DNA of 6,613 nt from Nitrospinaceae bacterium (GTDB lineage: Bacteria > Nitrospinota > Nitrospinia > Nitrospinales > VA-1), in NCBI GenBank assembly GCA_012961055.1, contig DUAA01000283.1:3413-10025 (forward strand), written 5' to 3'. Shown here piece by piece: positions 1 through 5,399 of this stretch. Below the pieces are notes generated by a model. The model ran no database searches. It was given only the letters and a program-made list of their open reading frames with translations, and was not told the origin of the DNA. The translations under genes were made by a program, and so were the position numbers. Numbering within the stretch: position 1 is the first letter of the stretch; the number at the start of each line of letters is the position of its first letter.

Positions 1-284
1 ATAAACAGGCCCCAATCCTGGTTAAGGTATATAACCAGATGACTGAACCAAAATGGGTAGTTGCCTATGGGGTATGTACAGTATCTGGCGGGTTCTATGA
101 TAACTACTCCACCGTGATGGGAATTGATACTCTCATTCCGGTTGACGTTTATATTCCAGGATGTCCGCCAAGACCCGAAATGGTAATCGATGCCTTGATG
201 AAGTTGCAGGATAAGGTTCAAGCAGAAACCCTCGAAGACCATGTCAAAGGTCCCGCACTGGTCACTCCAGCCAGTAAACTCTAG
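1..284 (+). CDS. nuoB: NADH-quinone oxidoreductase subunit B (NuoB), C-terminal part, 5' end outside window
   Basis: NuoB is the complex I subunit that carries the terminal [4Fe-4S] cluster N2, which passes electrons from the peripheral arm to quinone at the membrane junction. The frame is open from the window edge (first whole codon at base 3), so the Met at 39 is internal. The reading contains the family signatures [11 protein letters not shown] (Cys codon 75-77), SGGFYDNYS and [15 protein letters not shown] (Cys codon 162-164). These are the last two of the four cluster N2 cysteines; the adjacent pair must lie upstream of the window. The family usually reads GAC at the first site, and here it is GVC. 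The tail after PGCPPRPE is short and charged, ending ASKL at a TAG. No nuoC follows: the next gene is convergent. A NuoB-like subunit of a related complex is possible, but true NuoB fits best. Confidence 0.95.
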   Translation, partial: KQAPILVKVYNQMTEPKWVVAYGVCTVSGGFYDNYSTVMGIDTLIPVDVYIPGCPPRPEMVIDALMKLQDKVQAETLEDHVKGPALVTPASKL

Positions 285-293
285 TGGCAAACC

Positions 294-322
294 GCCGCTG
301 GTGACTAACAGTGGCTTTGTTT
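294..322 (+). terminator. Probable intrinsic terminator after nuoB
   Basis: GCCGCTG (294-300) pairs with CAGTGGC (309-315) across an 8-base loop, giving seven pairs including one G-U. The T-rich tail TTTGTTT (316-322) follows on the + strand. The hairpin begins 10 bases after the nuoB stop and lies between convergent genes. On the - strand it lacks a good T tail, so any action on the opposite transcript is less certain. The tail is interrupted by a G, so termination may be partial. Confidence 0.55.
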
Positions 323-359
323 GGTGAACAAGTAATTATCGCGTTTAAAAATTTTCTTG

Positions 360-1637
360 CTAATTCCCTACAATGAGAGTGGAAGGGATACTTTTCAGCA
401 TCCTTAAAGCGCCCGCTTTTTCTACTGACGTGAGTTTGGGCGAGTTTACCATTTTCTCTAACTCACGGCGTTTCTCTTCAACAAACATTTGAAAATCCTT
501 CTCCTCTGGCACAACCAGGTTTACTTTACCGTCCTCGCCAATAAACCGTTGCTTTAAAAAACGAAAATAAATATTCAACCGGGTTGTCGAGTCCTTCAAT
601 CGCAAAAGATAGGTCATTAACATAATGGCCTCTCGTTTGCGATCTATACGATAACCCAGTCGAGTGTTGTCCAGTTTGTTGAATTGAATGTTTAAAATGG
701 TAAATGCTTCTTTCAGTACAGAAGAATCCAGATCCAATGGAGGGAGAGGTAGAATTTTTACCGCAGCAATATCCAATAATAGCGAATTTGCACGGGTCTG
801 CTCCCCCAGATAAGCGGATTTTAAAGGATATTCGCGATTCAGCCGCGATACTTCTTGGAGCACCGGCTCTAAATTTTCTATTGCCGTGGCAACCTGTTTT
901 AAGGTTTCTTCTTCAAAAGGCATTAAAAACCACTGTACCTCCTGAGGAACAGTCAGCCCCTTCTTAATCGCACGGGAATAAAACCGGTCAAGGATAGCTG
1001 AAAACTCCGGAATAAAAAATGCTGCAACGGTGTCCGCAAAATAAGGAAAATTTAACATCAAAAAACGAGGGTCAGAGCGGATATTCAAACAGTAGGCCTC
1101 CAGCTCGTTGGCAACCCCCAAAAACGATTGGGTCAAATGCAGGGACTCATGTAAATGAGTAGCATTTCCATACACCCGGCTATCTACTAAAATCGCAGAA
1201 GGGAAGATACGAATGGTGTCAAAAGTGGTGTGCGCAAACTGACCGGGCCGCAACCATTCATCCGCCCAGGATTGAATAATAAATTGCTTTAATGGGGGCG
1301 GAGGAAGACTAGGTTGGATGGAAGAAAGACGATCTAATGATTTCCGCACCCGGTCAATGGATCGGTCCAGCAGCGGACCTGCCTTATGGCACTCACCACA
1401 ACCAAAAATTGCGAATCCGGGAATTGTAAAAACAGTTTCTTCGCCATCCAGCAGCAGTTTAATTTTTTTGGAGGGAGCCGCAGCCAGGTCAACATCGGCT
1501 TGGTATTTTTTAGGCAGATGCAGCTGAATCAAGCGACTTAATTCACCCAACCCTATCGACTCCTCAGCTTGCACTGTAGAAGTCAGCAAAACAAGAAAAG
1601 CTACAATGGCAACGGGAAAGTTGCAAAACAATTTCAT
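360..1637 (-). CDS. Exported mono-haem c-type protein with HEXXH zincin-like motif
   Basis: I do not recognise this as a named family. The start is placed at the ATG at 1637, not at an in-frame ATG at 1673. From 1637 the protein begins MKLFCNFPVAIVAFLVLL...VQA-EE, a clean signal peptide of about 24 residues, and the ATG overlaps the upstream stop as TGATG, a usual sign of translational coupling. The product has 425 residues. C80-G-E-C83-H84 is a single CXXCH haem-c site. Residues 163-167 read HESLH in a hydrophobic setting (ATHLHESLHLTQ), followed 11-13 residues later by NELEAY with Glu178 and Glu180. This arrangement resembles gluzincin-type metallopeptidases (HEXXH plus a downstream Glu). 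The C-terminal half is helix-like, Leu/Lys/Arg-rich and without clear motifs. Seen: signal peptide, haem motif, HEXXH. Inferred: a periplasmic haem protein with a Zn site, possibly a peptidase or maturation partner of the co-translated cytochrome. HEXXH alone can occur by chance, so the catalytic role is open. Confidence 0.85.
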   Translation of the reverse strand: MKLFCNFPVAIVAFLVLLTSTVQAEESIGLGELSRLIQLHLPKKYQADVDLAAAPSKKIKLLLDGEETVFTIPGFAIFGCGECHKAGPLLDRSIDRVRKSLDRLSSIQPSLPPPPLKQFIIQSWADEWLRPGQFAHTTFDTIRIFPSAILVDSRVYGNATHLHESLHLTQSFLGVANELEAYCLNIRSDPRFLMLNFPYFADTVAAFFIPEFSAILDRFYSRAIKKGLTVPQEVQWFLMPFEEETLKQVATAIENLEPVLQEVSRLNREYPLKSAYLGEQTRANSLLLDIAAVKILPLPPLDLDSSVLKEAFTILNIQFNKLDNTRLGYRIDRKREAIMLMTYLLRLKDSTTRLNIYFRFLKQRFIGEDGKVNLVVPEEKDFQMFVEEKRRELEKMVNSPKLTSVEKAGALRMLKSIPSTLIVGN

Positions 1638-3349
1638 CAAGGCTTCGGCATCTGAATTTTGAAACGTTGCCATACAGTAATCACCTTGCGGCCATTCCTG
1701 TCATCCTTAGCCCCGTCCCAGATGGCGAATGCCATCAGTGCAGGATCAATGCGCTTAGCAAAGTCCACATCCCATTTACCTGTTTTTTGCATGTCACGGA
1801 GAAATACCACCGTCCAGACACCATCTTTCCATTCACCGGCACCGTCCACATTCTGGTTTTCAGACGGTTGTGGCGTGATAGTACCAAACCCTTCAGCATT
1901 CAGTTCTTCAACGGGGTTCTCTCCTGTGGTATTTAAGCGGAATACCGGATTCGACATGATACCACCATAAATCAGTGCATCCATATCCACTCCCCCTCCG
2001 GCATATTCTAAATCGTCCTCAGCTTCGATAGCCTCTTCCAAACCAGCTTTCCAATGCCAGATATTAACGGGTTTATTGCGGTTTCCCATTCCAAAAAAAG
2101 GTTCATTGTGGCCATGGGTATGAAGCGTTACCGCCCCCAGCGCAAATTGCACTGCTGCCCCATCACGGAACACATCCGAATGCAGTTCAGAAAATGCATC
2201 GTGTGTCGGATCTTGCCACTGCAATCGCACCGCCAGCTGTTCACCATTGTTCACCGACGCCACATTGATAAATTCCACCGCTCCTCGCCTTGCGGATAAC
2301 GGACGCATCACCAGGCTTGTGGTAGCCACCTTATCCCACAAGGGACTATAGGGATCTGTGTTCAGTTCTACTCCAACAGGCAATGAATAAATATCCGTTT
2401 CAAATTCTGCTTCTTTAAATTCCTTCACCATATTGGAACGGATAAAGTGCACCAAAGCCCAGCGGTCCTTTTCTGGCACGTGAATATAGGAACCCATAGG
2501 CGTTCCATCTAATCCGGCAGAAATAGTTCTAAAAAGATCTTCCGGTCTGCTCCCACTTTTGAAATACTGTGGGTTGGTAATGTCATGCACAAACACAGCA
2601 TGTTTCCAAGCGTCCATCAGTGATTCAGCCAATTCACCATCCCCTTTTAAAGACTGACCATGACATCGGAAGCATTTTAATTCCTTAAAAAGCTCCTTAC
2701 CTCGAGCCACCAGGGTTGGGGTGGATTTTAGGATGCCAGTAGACTCTATTTTTTTACCTTGAGGTTCGGTTTTGAATCGTGGGGAAAAACTTTTAATATG
2801 ATAGATCAAAGCCCAGGTATCTTCTGGACTCAATGCGTCTTTCCAGGCGGGCATGGCAGTGCCAGGAATACCCTCAATAATGGTTCTATATAAATCCTCA
2901 TCGCGAGGGAGCGTTCCAGTGGGAGTGGAACGGAACTTGAAAATACCTTCCCGAAAATCCCTCGGCCAGGGATATAAATATTCAACCGCTCTGCCACCAC
3001 CGTCCCCATTTTCCCCATGGCAGAACACACACATATGCATATAAATATTTCGACCGCGGGCAAGCAGGCTTTTCGAATTCAAATCTTTAGGTTTGGAAAA
3101 ATCTAGTCGATCATGAGATCCCGGGGTACGGAATATACCGCCAGTTCCATCTTGGTGCATGCCCTCCCCATGACCACCATGGTCCATGGGCTCATCCACC
3201 CGATATTCCTGCCCAGATGAAAAGTGATCCATAGCCCCATGGTCCATTTCACCATGGTCCATTTTATGCTCTTGCGCTATCGCATACACAGGGCATAATA
3301 CCGCTAATACCAGTAAAACAAATTTTAAATGAATAAATTTTAACTTCAT
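1637..3349 (-). CDS. Exported multidomain cytochrome: His/Met-rich N-terminus, two cytochrome c domains, EB_dh (NxrC/DdhC-like) haem domain
   Basis: The product has 570 residues. Residues 1-26 form a signal peptide ending in YAIAQ. Residues 29-64 are Met/His-rich with repeated MDHG, like the copper-binding stretches of CopA/PcoA-type proteins. Cytochrome c domain 1 (about 95-190) has C107-V-F-C110-H111 and the candidate axial Met166 (GTAMPAW). Domain 2 (about 212-308) has C226-F-R-C229-H230 and Met285 (GTPMGSY). Residues about 330-567 resemble the ethylbenzene dehydrogenase gamma/cytochrome c-552 haem domain (EB_dh), with LVMRPLS, VNNGEQLAVRLQWQDPT, FRDGAAVQFAL and VNIWHWKAG. In EbdC the b haem is bound by Met and Lys; Lys434 and Met348 or Met421 are candidates here. 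The family serves as the electron-transfer subunit of type II DMSO-reductase enzymes, including nitrite oxidoreductase. No molybdenum subunit is in the window, so the partner is unknown. A GGGAG-type ribosome site lies 10 bases before the ATG. The stop overlaps the next start as TGATG. Confidence 0.93.
   Translation of the reverse strand: MKLKFIHLKFVLLVLAVLCPVYAIAQEHKMDHGEMDHGAMDHFSSGQEYRVDEPMDHGGHGEGMHQDGTGGIFRTPGSHDRLDFSKPKDLNSKSLLARGRNIYMHMCVFCHGENGDGGGRAVEYLYPWPRDFREGIFKFRSTPTGTLPRDEDLYRTIIEGIPGTAMPAWKDALSPEDTWALIYHIKSFSPRFKTEPQGKKIESTGILKSTPTLVARGKELFKELKCFRCHGQSLKGDGELAESLMDAWKHAVFVHDITNPQYFKSGSRPEDLFRTISAGLDGTPMGSYIHVPEKDRWALVHFIRSNMVKEFKEAEFETDIYSLPVGVELNTDPYSPLWDKVATTSLVMRPLSARRGAVEFINVASVNNGEQLAVRLQWQDPTHDAFSELHSDVFRDGAAVQFALGAVTLHTHGHNEPFFGMGNRNKPVNIWHWKAGLEEAIEAEDDLEYAGGGVDMDALIYGGIMSNPVFRLNTTGENPVEELNAEGFGTITPQPSENQNVDGAGEWKDGVWTVVFLRDMQKTGKWDVDFAKRIDPALMAFAIWDGAKDDRNGRKVITVWQRFKIQMPKP
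3158..3262 (-). repeat. MDHG-type Met/His repeat tract encoded within the cytochrome gene
   Basis: Codons 30-64 of the cytochrome gene carry four MDH(G/F) units (Met30, Met35, Met40, Met55) and a final GHGEGMHQDG. In the DNA this appears as recurring ATGGACCATGG-like units. Such Met/His tracts bind Cu(I)/Cu(II) in periplasmic copper-resistance proteins; copper binding here is inferred. The tract sits immediately after the signal peptide, before the first haem domain. Confidence 0.8.
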
Positions 3350-3359
3350 AATTATCTAT

Positions 3360-3419
3360 CTCCCTCATAGTAGGGGAGGAATTAGCAAGGGATCGTTATC
3401 CCGAGAACAACTCCCTACT
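3360..3419 (-). promoter_or_regulatory. Inverted-repeat leader of the cytochrome gene, possible alternative hairpins at the ribosome site
   Basis: Reading the - strand from 13 bases after the DUF1566 stop: AGTAGGGAG (3419-3411) can pair with CTCCCCTACT (3378-3369) with one bulged C. Nested between them is a perfect hairpin, GGGAT-AACG-ATCCC (3402-3389). The CTCCC of the 3' arm (3378-3374) can instead pair with GGGAG (3364-3360), which is the likely Shine-Dalgarno of the cytochrome gene. The two pairings exclude each other, so one would leave the ribosome site open and the other would close it. There is no T tail, so this is not an ordinary terminator. A weak promoter-like pair (TTGTTC, 18 bases, GCTAAT) also falls inside. 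Pairing is seen; regulation is inferred. Confidence 0.45.
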
Positions 3420-3431
3420 CGCCAATCAAAG

Positions 3432-3938
3432 CTATTGCTCGTTTACCCCAGGCCGAGTGGAGCGAACCATTTTTGTACCCTGCTCCAGATCGGCTAGATC
3501 TTTCAAATTAAAATAGTTTTCCTTATGACCCAGGCCAAAATACCAGGCAAGATCAAGCCCGCGCTCATCCCCGGTCCAAATATAATAGCTTCCACCTCCC
3601 GCAAACACAGAGGGAAGCCCAAGCATTTCATCATCTTTACTTTTAATCTTACCCGAAGACACCCATAACCGGTTGAGCTCTTTCTTAGTTGGTAGCCGCC
3701 AATCATCGTGCCCAGCAAACTTCTCAGAATTTTTTCTCATGATATAATCTAAAGCATCGTACCAATTGAGACCTTTTTCCAAATCATGAAAGGAATCGCC
3801 TTTTTGCCAAACCAGACCAGTTGTAGAGTCTGTCACAGTCCCATTTTTATTATCGATAAATGAAGCTGCTCCAACCGAAGACACGTTGAGAAAAAAAATA
3901 AAGAAGAACGCTGAAGCAAAATATGATAGAGCTGGCAT
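3432..3938 (-). CDS. Exported DUF1566 (Lcl C-terminal-like) domain protein
   Basis: The product has 168 residues. The N-terminus MPALSYFASAFFFIFFLNVSSVGAAS is a signal peptide, cut at about 25. The rest is one DUF1566/Lcl_C domain, with the characteristic NGTVTDSTTGLVWQ (32-45), NWYDALDY (58-65), DDWRLPTKKEL (78-88), YYIWT (118-122) and a terminal VRSTR (158-162, often VRCVR in relatives). The family is found in secreted and surface proteins of many bacteria and has no settled biochemical function; the fold resembles sugar- or ligand-binding C-type-lectin-like modules, which is only a loose hint. The start is supported by AGAGGTGA a few bases upstream of the ATG and by a promoter about 40 bases upstream. 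It is the first gene of a likely unit with the cytochrome gene, separated by 82 bases of structured leader. The window alone does not show whether they share a transcript. Confidence 0.92.
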   Translation of the reverse strand: MPALSYFASAFFFIFFLNVSSVGAASFIDNKNGTVTDSTTGLVWQKGDSFHDLEKGLNWYDALDYIMRKNSEKFAGHDDWRLPTKKELNRLWVSSGKIKSKDDEMLGLPSVFAGGGSYYIWTGDERGLDLAWYFGLGHKENYFNLKDLADLEQGTKMVRSTRPGVNEQ

Positions 3939-3976
3939 GGACTCACCTCTTTTTACAAATTAGCATTTACATTAGG

Positions 3977-4005
3977 ATTATACCGGAGAAAAAAAACGGA
4001 ATGAA
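3977..4005 (-). promoter_or_regulatory. Sigma70-type promoter of the DUF1566 gene
   Basis: The - strand shows a perfect -10 hexamer TATAAT (3982-3977), a 17-base T-rich spacer, and a weak -35 TTCATT (4005-4000). The expected start, near 3970, gives a leader of roughly 32 bases ending in a good ribosome site. The perfect -10, correct spacing and position before the first gene of the run make this the best promoter in the window. CCCCT (4006-4010) and AGGGG (4026-4030) form a short inverted repeat just upstream of the -35, a possible but weak operator. Confidence 0.6.
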
Positions 4006-4110
4006 CCCCTAACCGATAAAATTTAAGGGGCAATATGTTTTCAATAACTTACCTATTAACCTATGAACCCTATTGCTGAAATATAGCGTCTTTTTTGAGA
4101 AATACCAATT

Positions 4111-4263
4111 ATGAAAGAAATCTTCGAAAGCATCGAAACTTTTATCCTCACCCTACCCCCTCTACTACAACTTTTTGCTGGCATATTCGCAACTCTCGGA
4201 GTAATAAAGTTATTCATGGTGGTGGTTGATTTTATCGAGGACCGGCGAGAAAAGAAAAGTTAG
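4111..4263 (+). CDS. Small single-span membrane protein (50 aa), function unknown
   Basis: I do not recognise this protein. The translation is MKEIFESIETFILTLPPLLQ, then a hydrophobic run through LFAGIFATLGVIKLFMVVV, ending in the charged tail DFIEDRREKKS. That gives one membrane helix at about residues 15-39 with a short acidic N-terminus and a basic C-terminus, which places the tail on the cytoplasmic side by the positive-inside rule. It stands alone on the + strand between genes on the - strand and shares a 172-base upstream region divergently with the DUF1566 gene. The ribosome site is weak (GAGA, 10 bases upstream) and I see no convincing promoter. The clear membrane-protein pattern in an otherwise non-coding gap supports it being real. 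A regulatory small membrane protein or a type I toxin-like peptide are both possible; neither can be shown here. Confidence 0.55.
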   Translation: MKEIFESIETFILTLPPLLQLFAGIFATLGVIKLFMVVVDFIEDRREKKS

Positions 4264-4296
4264 AAAAATTCATATAACCCTTAAAATTTGTCTGCA

Positions 4297-4329
4297 GCAA
4301 TGAACCCACTCCCGTGGGAGAGCATTAGC
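4297..4329 (-). other. Imperfect hairpin with GNRA tetraloop between convergent genes
   Basis: On the - strand CCCAC-GGGA-GTGGG (4318-4305) forms a 5-bp stem with a GGGA tetraloop of GNRA type. Beyond a small internal loop, AATG pairs with CATT and GC with GC around one bulged T. It lies in the 157-base gap between the small membrane protein gene and the MBL gene. No T run follows on either strand, so it is not a textbook terminator. It could stabilise a 3' end or be part of a small RNA; no known RNA family was recognised. Confidence 0.4.
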
Positions 4330-4366
4330 AATGGTCATCAGGCCGATAGCATCGTTACTAGCAGTG

Positions 4367-4408
4367 AAACTTAGGAACCATATCACGTACATCTTGGCTC
4401 CACGGCTA
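4367..4408 (-). repeat. Copy B of a ~42-bp repeat, 3' of the MBL gene
   Basis: On the - strand this begins TAGCCGTGGAGCCAAGATGT and includes GTTCCTAA. It matches 5358-5399 in the same orientation at 32 of 42 positions without gaps. It starts 12 bases after the MBL stop codon. A weaker second block (4329-4344 against 5330-5345, 11 of 16) may extend the similarity on the far side, though the spacing differs (22 against 12 bases). Confidence 0.55.
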
Positions 4409-4420
4409 ATGGTCCACTTT

Positions 4421-5173
4421 CTATAGTTCAAATTGCATGAGGTCACGGGCAAGAAACAATTCGCCACCATAAATGGTGGATACCGATTCGCGAATAACAT
4501 CTAAATCACAGGGCGGGTAAAAATGGGTGAGACAAAGCTTTTTACAATCCGCTTCTTTTGCCAACTTGCCTGCCAAAGAGGGTACCAGGTGTCCCGGTAA
4601 TTTTTCTTCTTCGGGTGTGGCACATTCCAGAATCATTAGATCCGCCCCCTGCCCCAGTTCAATCATGCCTTGGCAATAATCGGTGTCTCCAGATAACACC
4701 ACCGATTTCCCAGAAGAACTCTCAAACCGGTAACCTCGGCTCATTTCTATATGCCGAACTTTTTTGAACGTAACCTGATGACATCCAAACTTTTTTGACC
4801 CTTCATCAATTTCCGAAATTTGCAGTGAGTATTCAGAAGGAGCAAGCCAATGCTTGAAAGCGGACATTAGTTTATCGAAAAACTCCTGAAATCCTGGTCC
4901 TGCAACAATTTCCAAGTCCTTTTTTCTTGCAGCGGGCCTATGACGAGCCCCGAATAAAAAGGGGATCAAGTCACACATATGATCAGGGTGGTTGTGAGTG
5001 AAAAAGATTCGGTCTATATCGTGGTAAGTGACCCCTAGGTTCAAAAGTTGTTTAAGGGTTCCATAACCAAAATCAATCAAGGTATTTGTGTCTTCTTCCT
5101 GAATAAGCACACCGGAAGAATTACGTTCCAGCGATGGGACAGCGGTACCGGAACCCAATATGGTGATTTTCAT
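4421..5173 (-). CDS. Metallo-beta-lactamase-fold hydrolase, RNase Z/arylsulfatase-like
   Basis: The product has 250 residues, a single MBL domain and no signal peptide, so it is probably cytoplasmic. Metal-site residues are all visible: H60-N-H62-P-D64-H65 (HXHXDH), His141 (VRHIEMSRGYRFE), Asp163 (VLSGDTDY) and His217 (LTHFYPP). The PGHLVPSLAGKLAKEA stretch (193-208) carries His195, as in RNase Z/ElaC and AtsA-like members. The start MKITILGSGTAVPSLERNSSG is typical of that branch. The proline in HNHPDH and the absence of an obvious RNase Z exosite insertion argue against calling it a genuine tRNA 3' endonuclease; a hydrolase of phosphodiester, sulfate-ester or lactone type is equally possible. 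A GAGAG ribosome site lies 7 bases before the ATG. It is downstream of the FIST gene on the same strand, but 223 bases apart with its own candidate promoter, so co-transcription is uncertain. Confidence 0.92.
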   Translation of the reverse strand: MKITILGSGTAVPSLERNSSGVLIQEEDTNTLIDFGYGTLKQLLNLGVTYHDIDRIFFTHNHPDHMCDLIPFLFGARHRPAARKKDLEIVAGPGFQEFFDKLMSAFKHWLAPSEYSLQISEIDEGSKKFGCHQVTFKKVRHIEMSRGYRFESSSGKSVVLSGDTDYCQGMIELGQGADLMILECATPEEEKLPGHLVPSLAGKLAKEADCKKLCLTHFYPPCDLDVIRESVSTIYGGELFLARDLMQFEL

Positions 5174-5202
5174 GAATGAACTCTCTCGGGAGGAAATAAA
5201 TT

Positions 5203-5231
5203 TTTATACAGGCTGCTAGGTTCACTCGAAA
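5203..5231 (-). promoter_or_regulatory. Candidate promoter of the MBL-fold gene
   Basis: The - strand has TATAAA (5208-5203) as -10, a 17-base spacer and a poor -35, TTTCGA (5231-5226). The predicted start near 5196 would leave a leader of about 22 bases. The -10 matches five of six consensus bases; the -35 is weak, so an activator or chance occurrence are both possible. Confidence 0.35.
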
Positions 5232-5342
5232 AGTCTACAATCGACTTGCAAGCAGGAAAATCAAGTCCCGCTCAACCCCGGTAATACTCTTTTCCTTCAT
5301 ACCCCAGAGAGGCATATTTGAATACCACTCCATTGTACTCAT

Positions 5343-5355
5343 GCCCTGAAAGGGC
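5343..5355 (-). other. Short perfect hairpin GCCCT-TTC-AGGGC 3' of the FIST gene
   Basis: A 5-bp perfect inverted repeat with a 3-base loop lies about 40 bases after the FIST stop, just beyond repeat copy A. No T run follows on the - strand; on the + strand AAAAG follows. It may be a weak terminator or RNA 3' stabiliser. Apart from copy A and the MBL promoter candidate, I see nothing else convincing in the 223-base gap 5174-5396. Confidence 0.35.
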
Positions 5356-5357
5356 AA

Positions 5358-5399
5358 AAGTTTAGGAACAATAGCACATACCCATTGGCCCCACGCCTA
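5358..5399 (-). repeat. Copy A of a ~42-bp repeat, overlapping the FIST stop codon
   Basis: On the - strand this begins TAGGCGTGGGGCCAATGGGT, with the FIST stop TAG as its first three bases, and includes GTTCCTAA. It is 32/42 identical to 4367-4408 in the same orientation, with mismatches scattered through all codon positions. It is followed at once by T-rich sequence and the GCCCT hairpin. Confidence 0.55.

Noticed and set aside
1637..1673. Upstream in-frame ATG at 1673 as the start of the haem/HEXXH protein.
   Set aside because: It would add 12 polar residues before the signal peptide and lies deep inside the cytochrome gene; the TGATG start gives a normal export signal.
4031..4110. A + strand promoter for the small membrane protein.
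   Set aside because: TATTAA and TATAGC were considered as -10 boxes, but neither has a recognisable -35 at suitable spacing.
4290..4345. GGGTTCATTGC on the - strand, resembling a tRNA T-arm.
   Set aside because: The T-loop consensus GTTCRA is broken, and no acceptor stem, anticodon arm or D-arm can be drawn around it.
4270..4500. A 76-codon - strand open frame overlapping the 3' end of the MBL gene.
   Set aside because: It overlaps the well-supported MBL gene in another frame and runs through repeat copy B and the hairpin. The RGA-x-x-YV-x-x-FL similarity to the frame near 5358-5399 follows from the DNA repeat and shows only weak codon-position bias.
5235..5396. The FIST frame stays open for about 53 codons after its TAG, giving a Met/Trp-rich stretch that could be a readthrough tail or a 35-residue gene starting at 5342.
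   Set aside because: A run of this length without stop is expected by chance roughly once in twelve, there is no ribosome site before the ATG, and FIST proteins normally end at the GIFR motif reached before the stop. Repeat copy A also covers its start.
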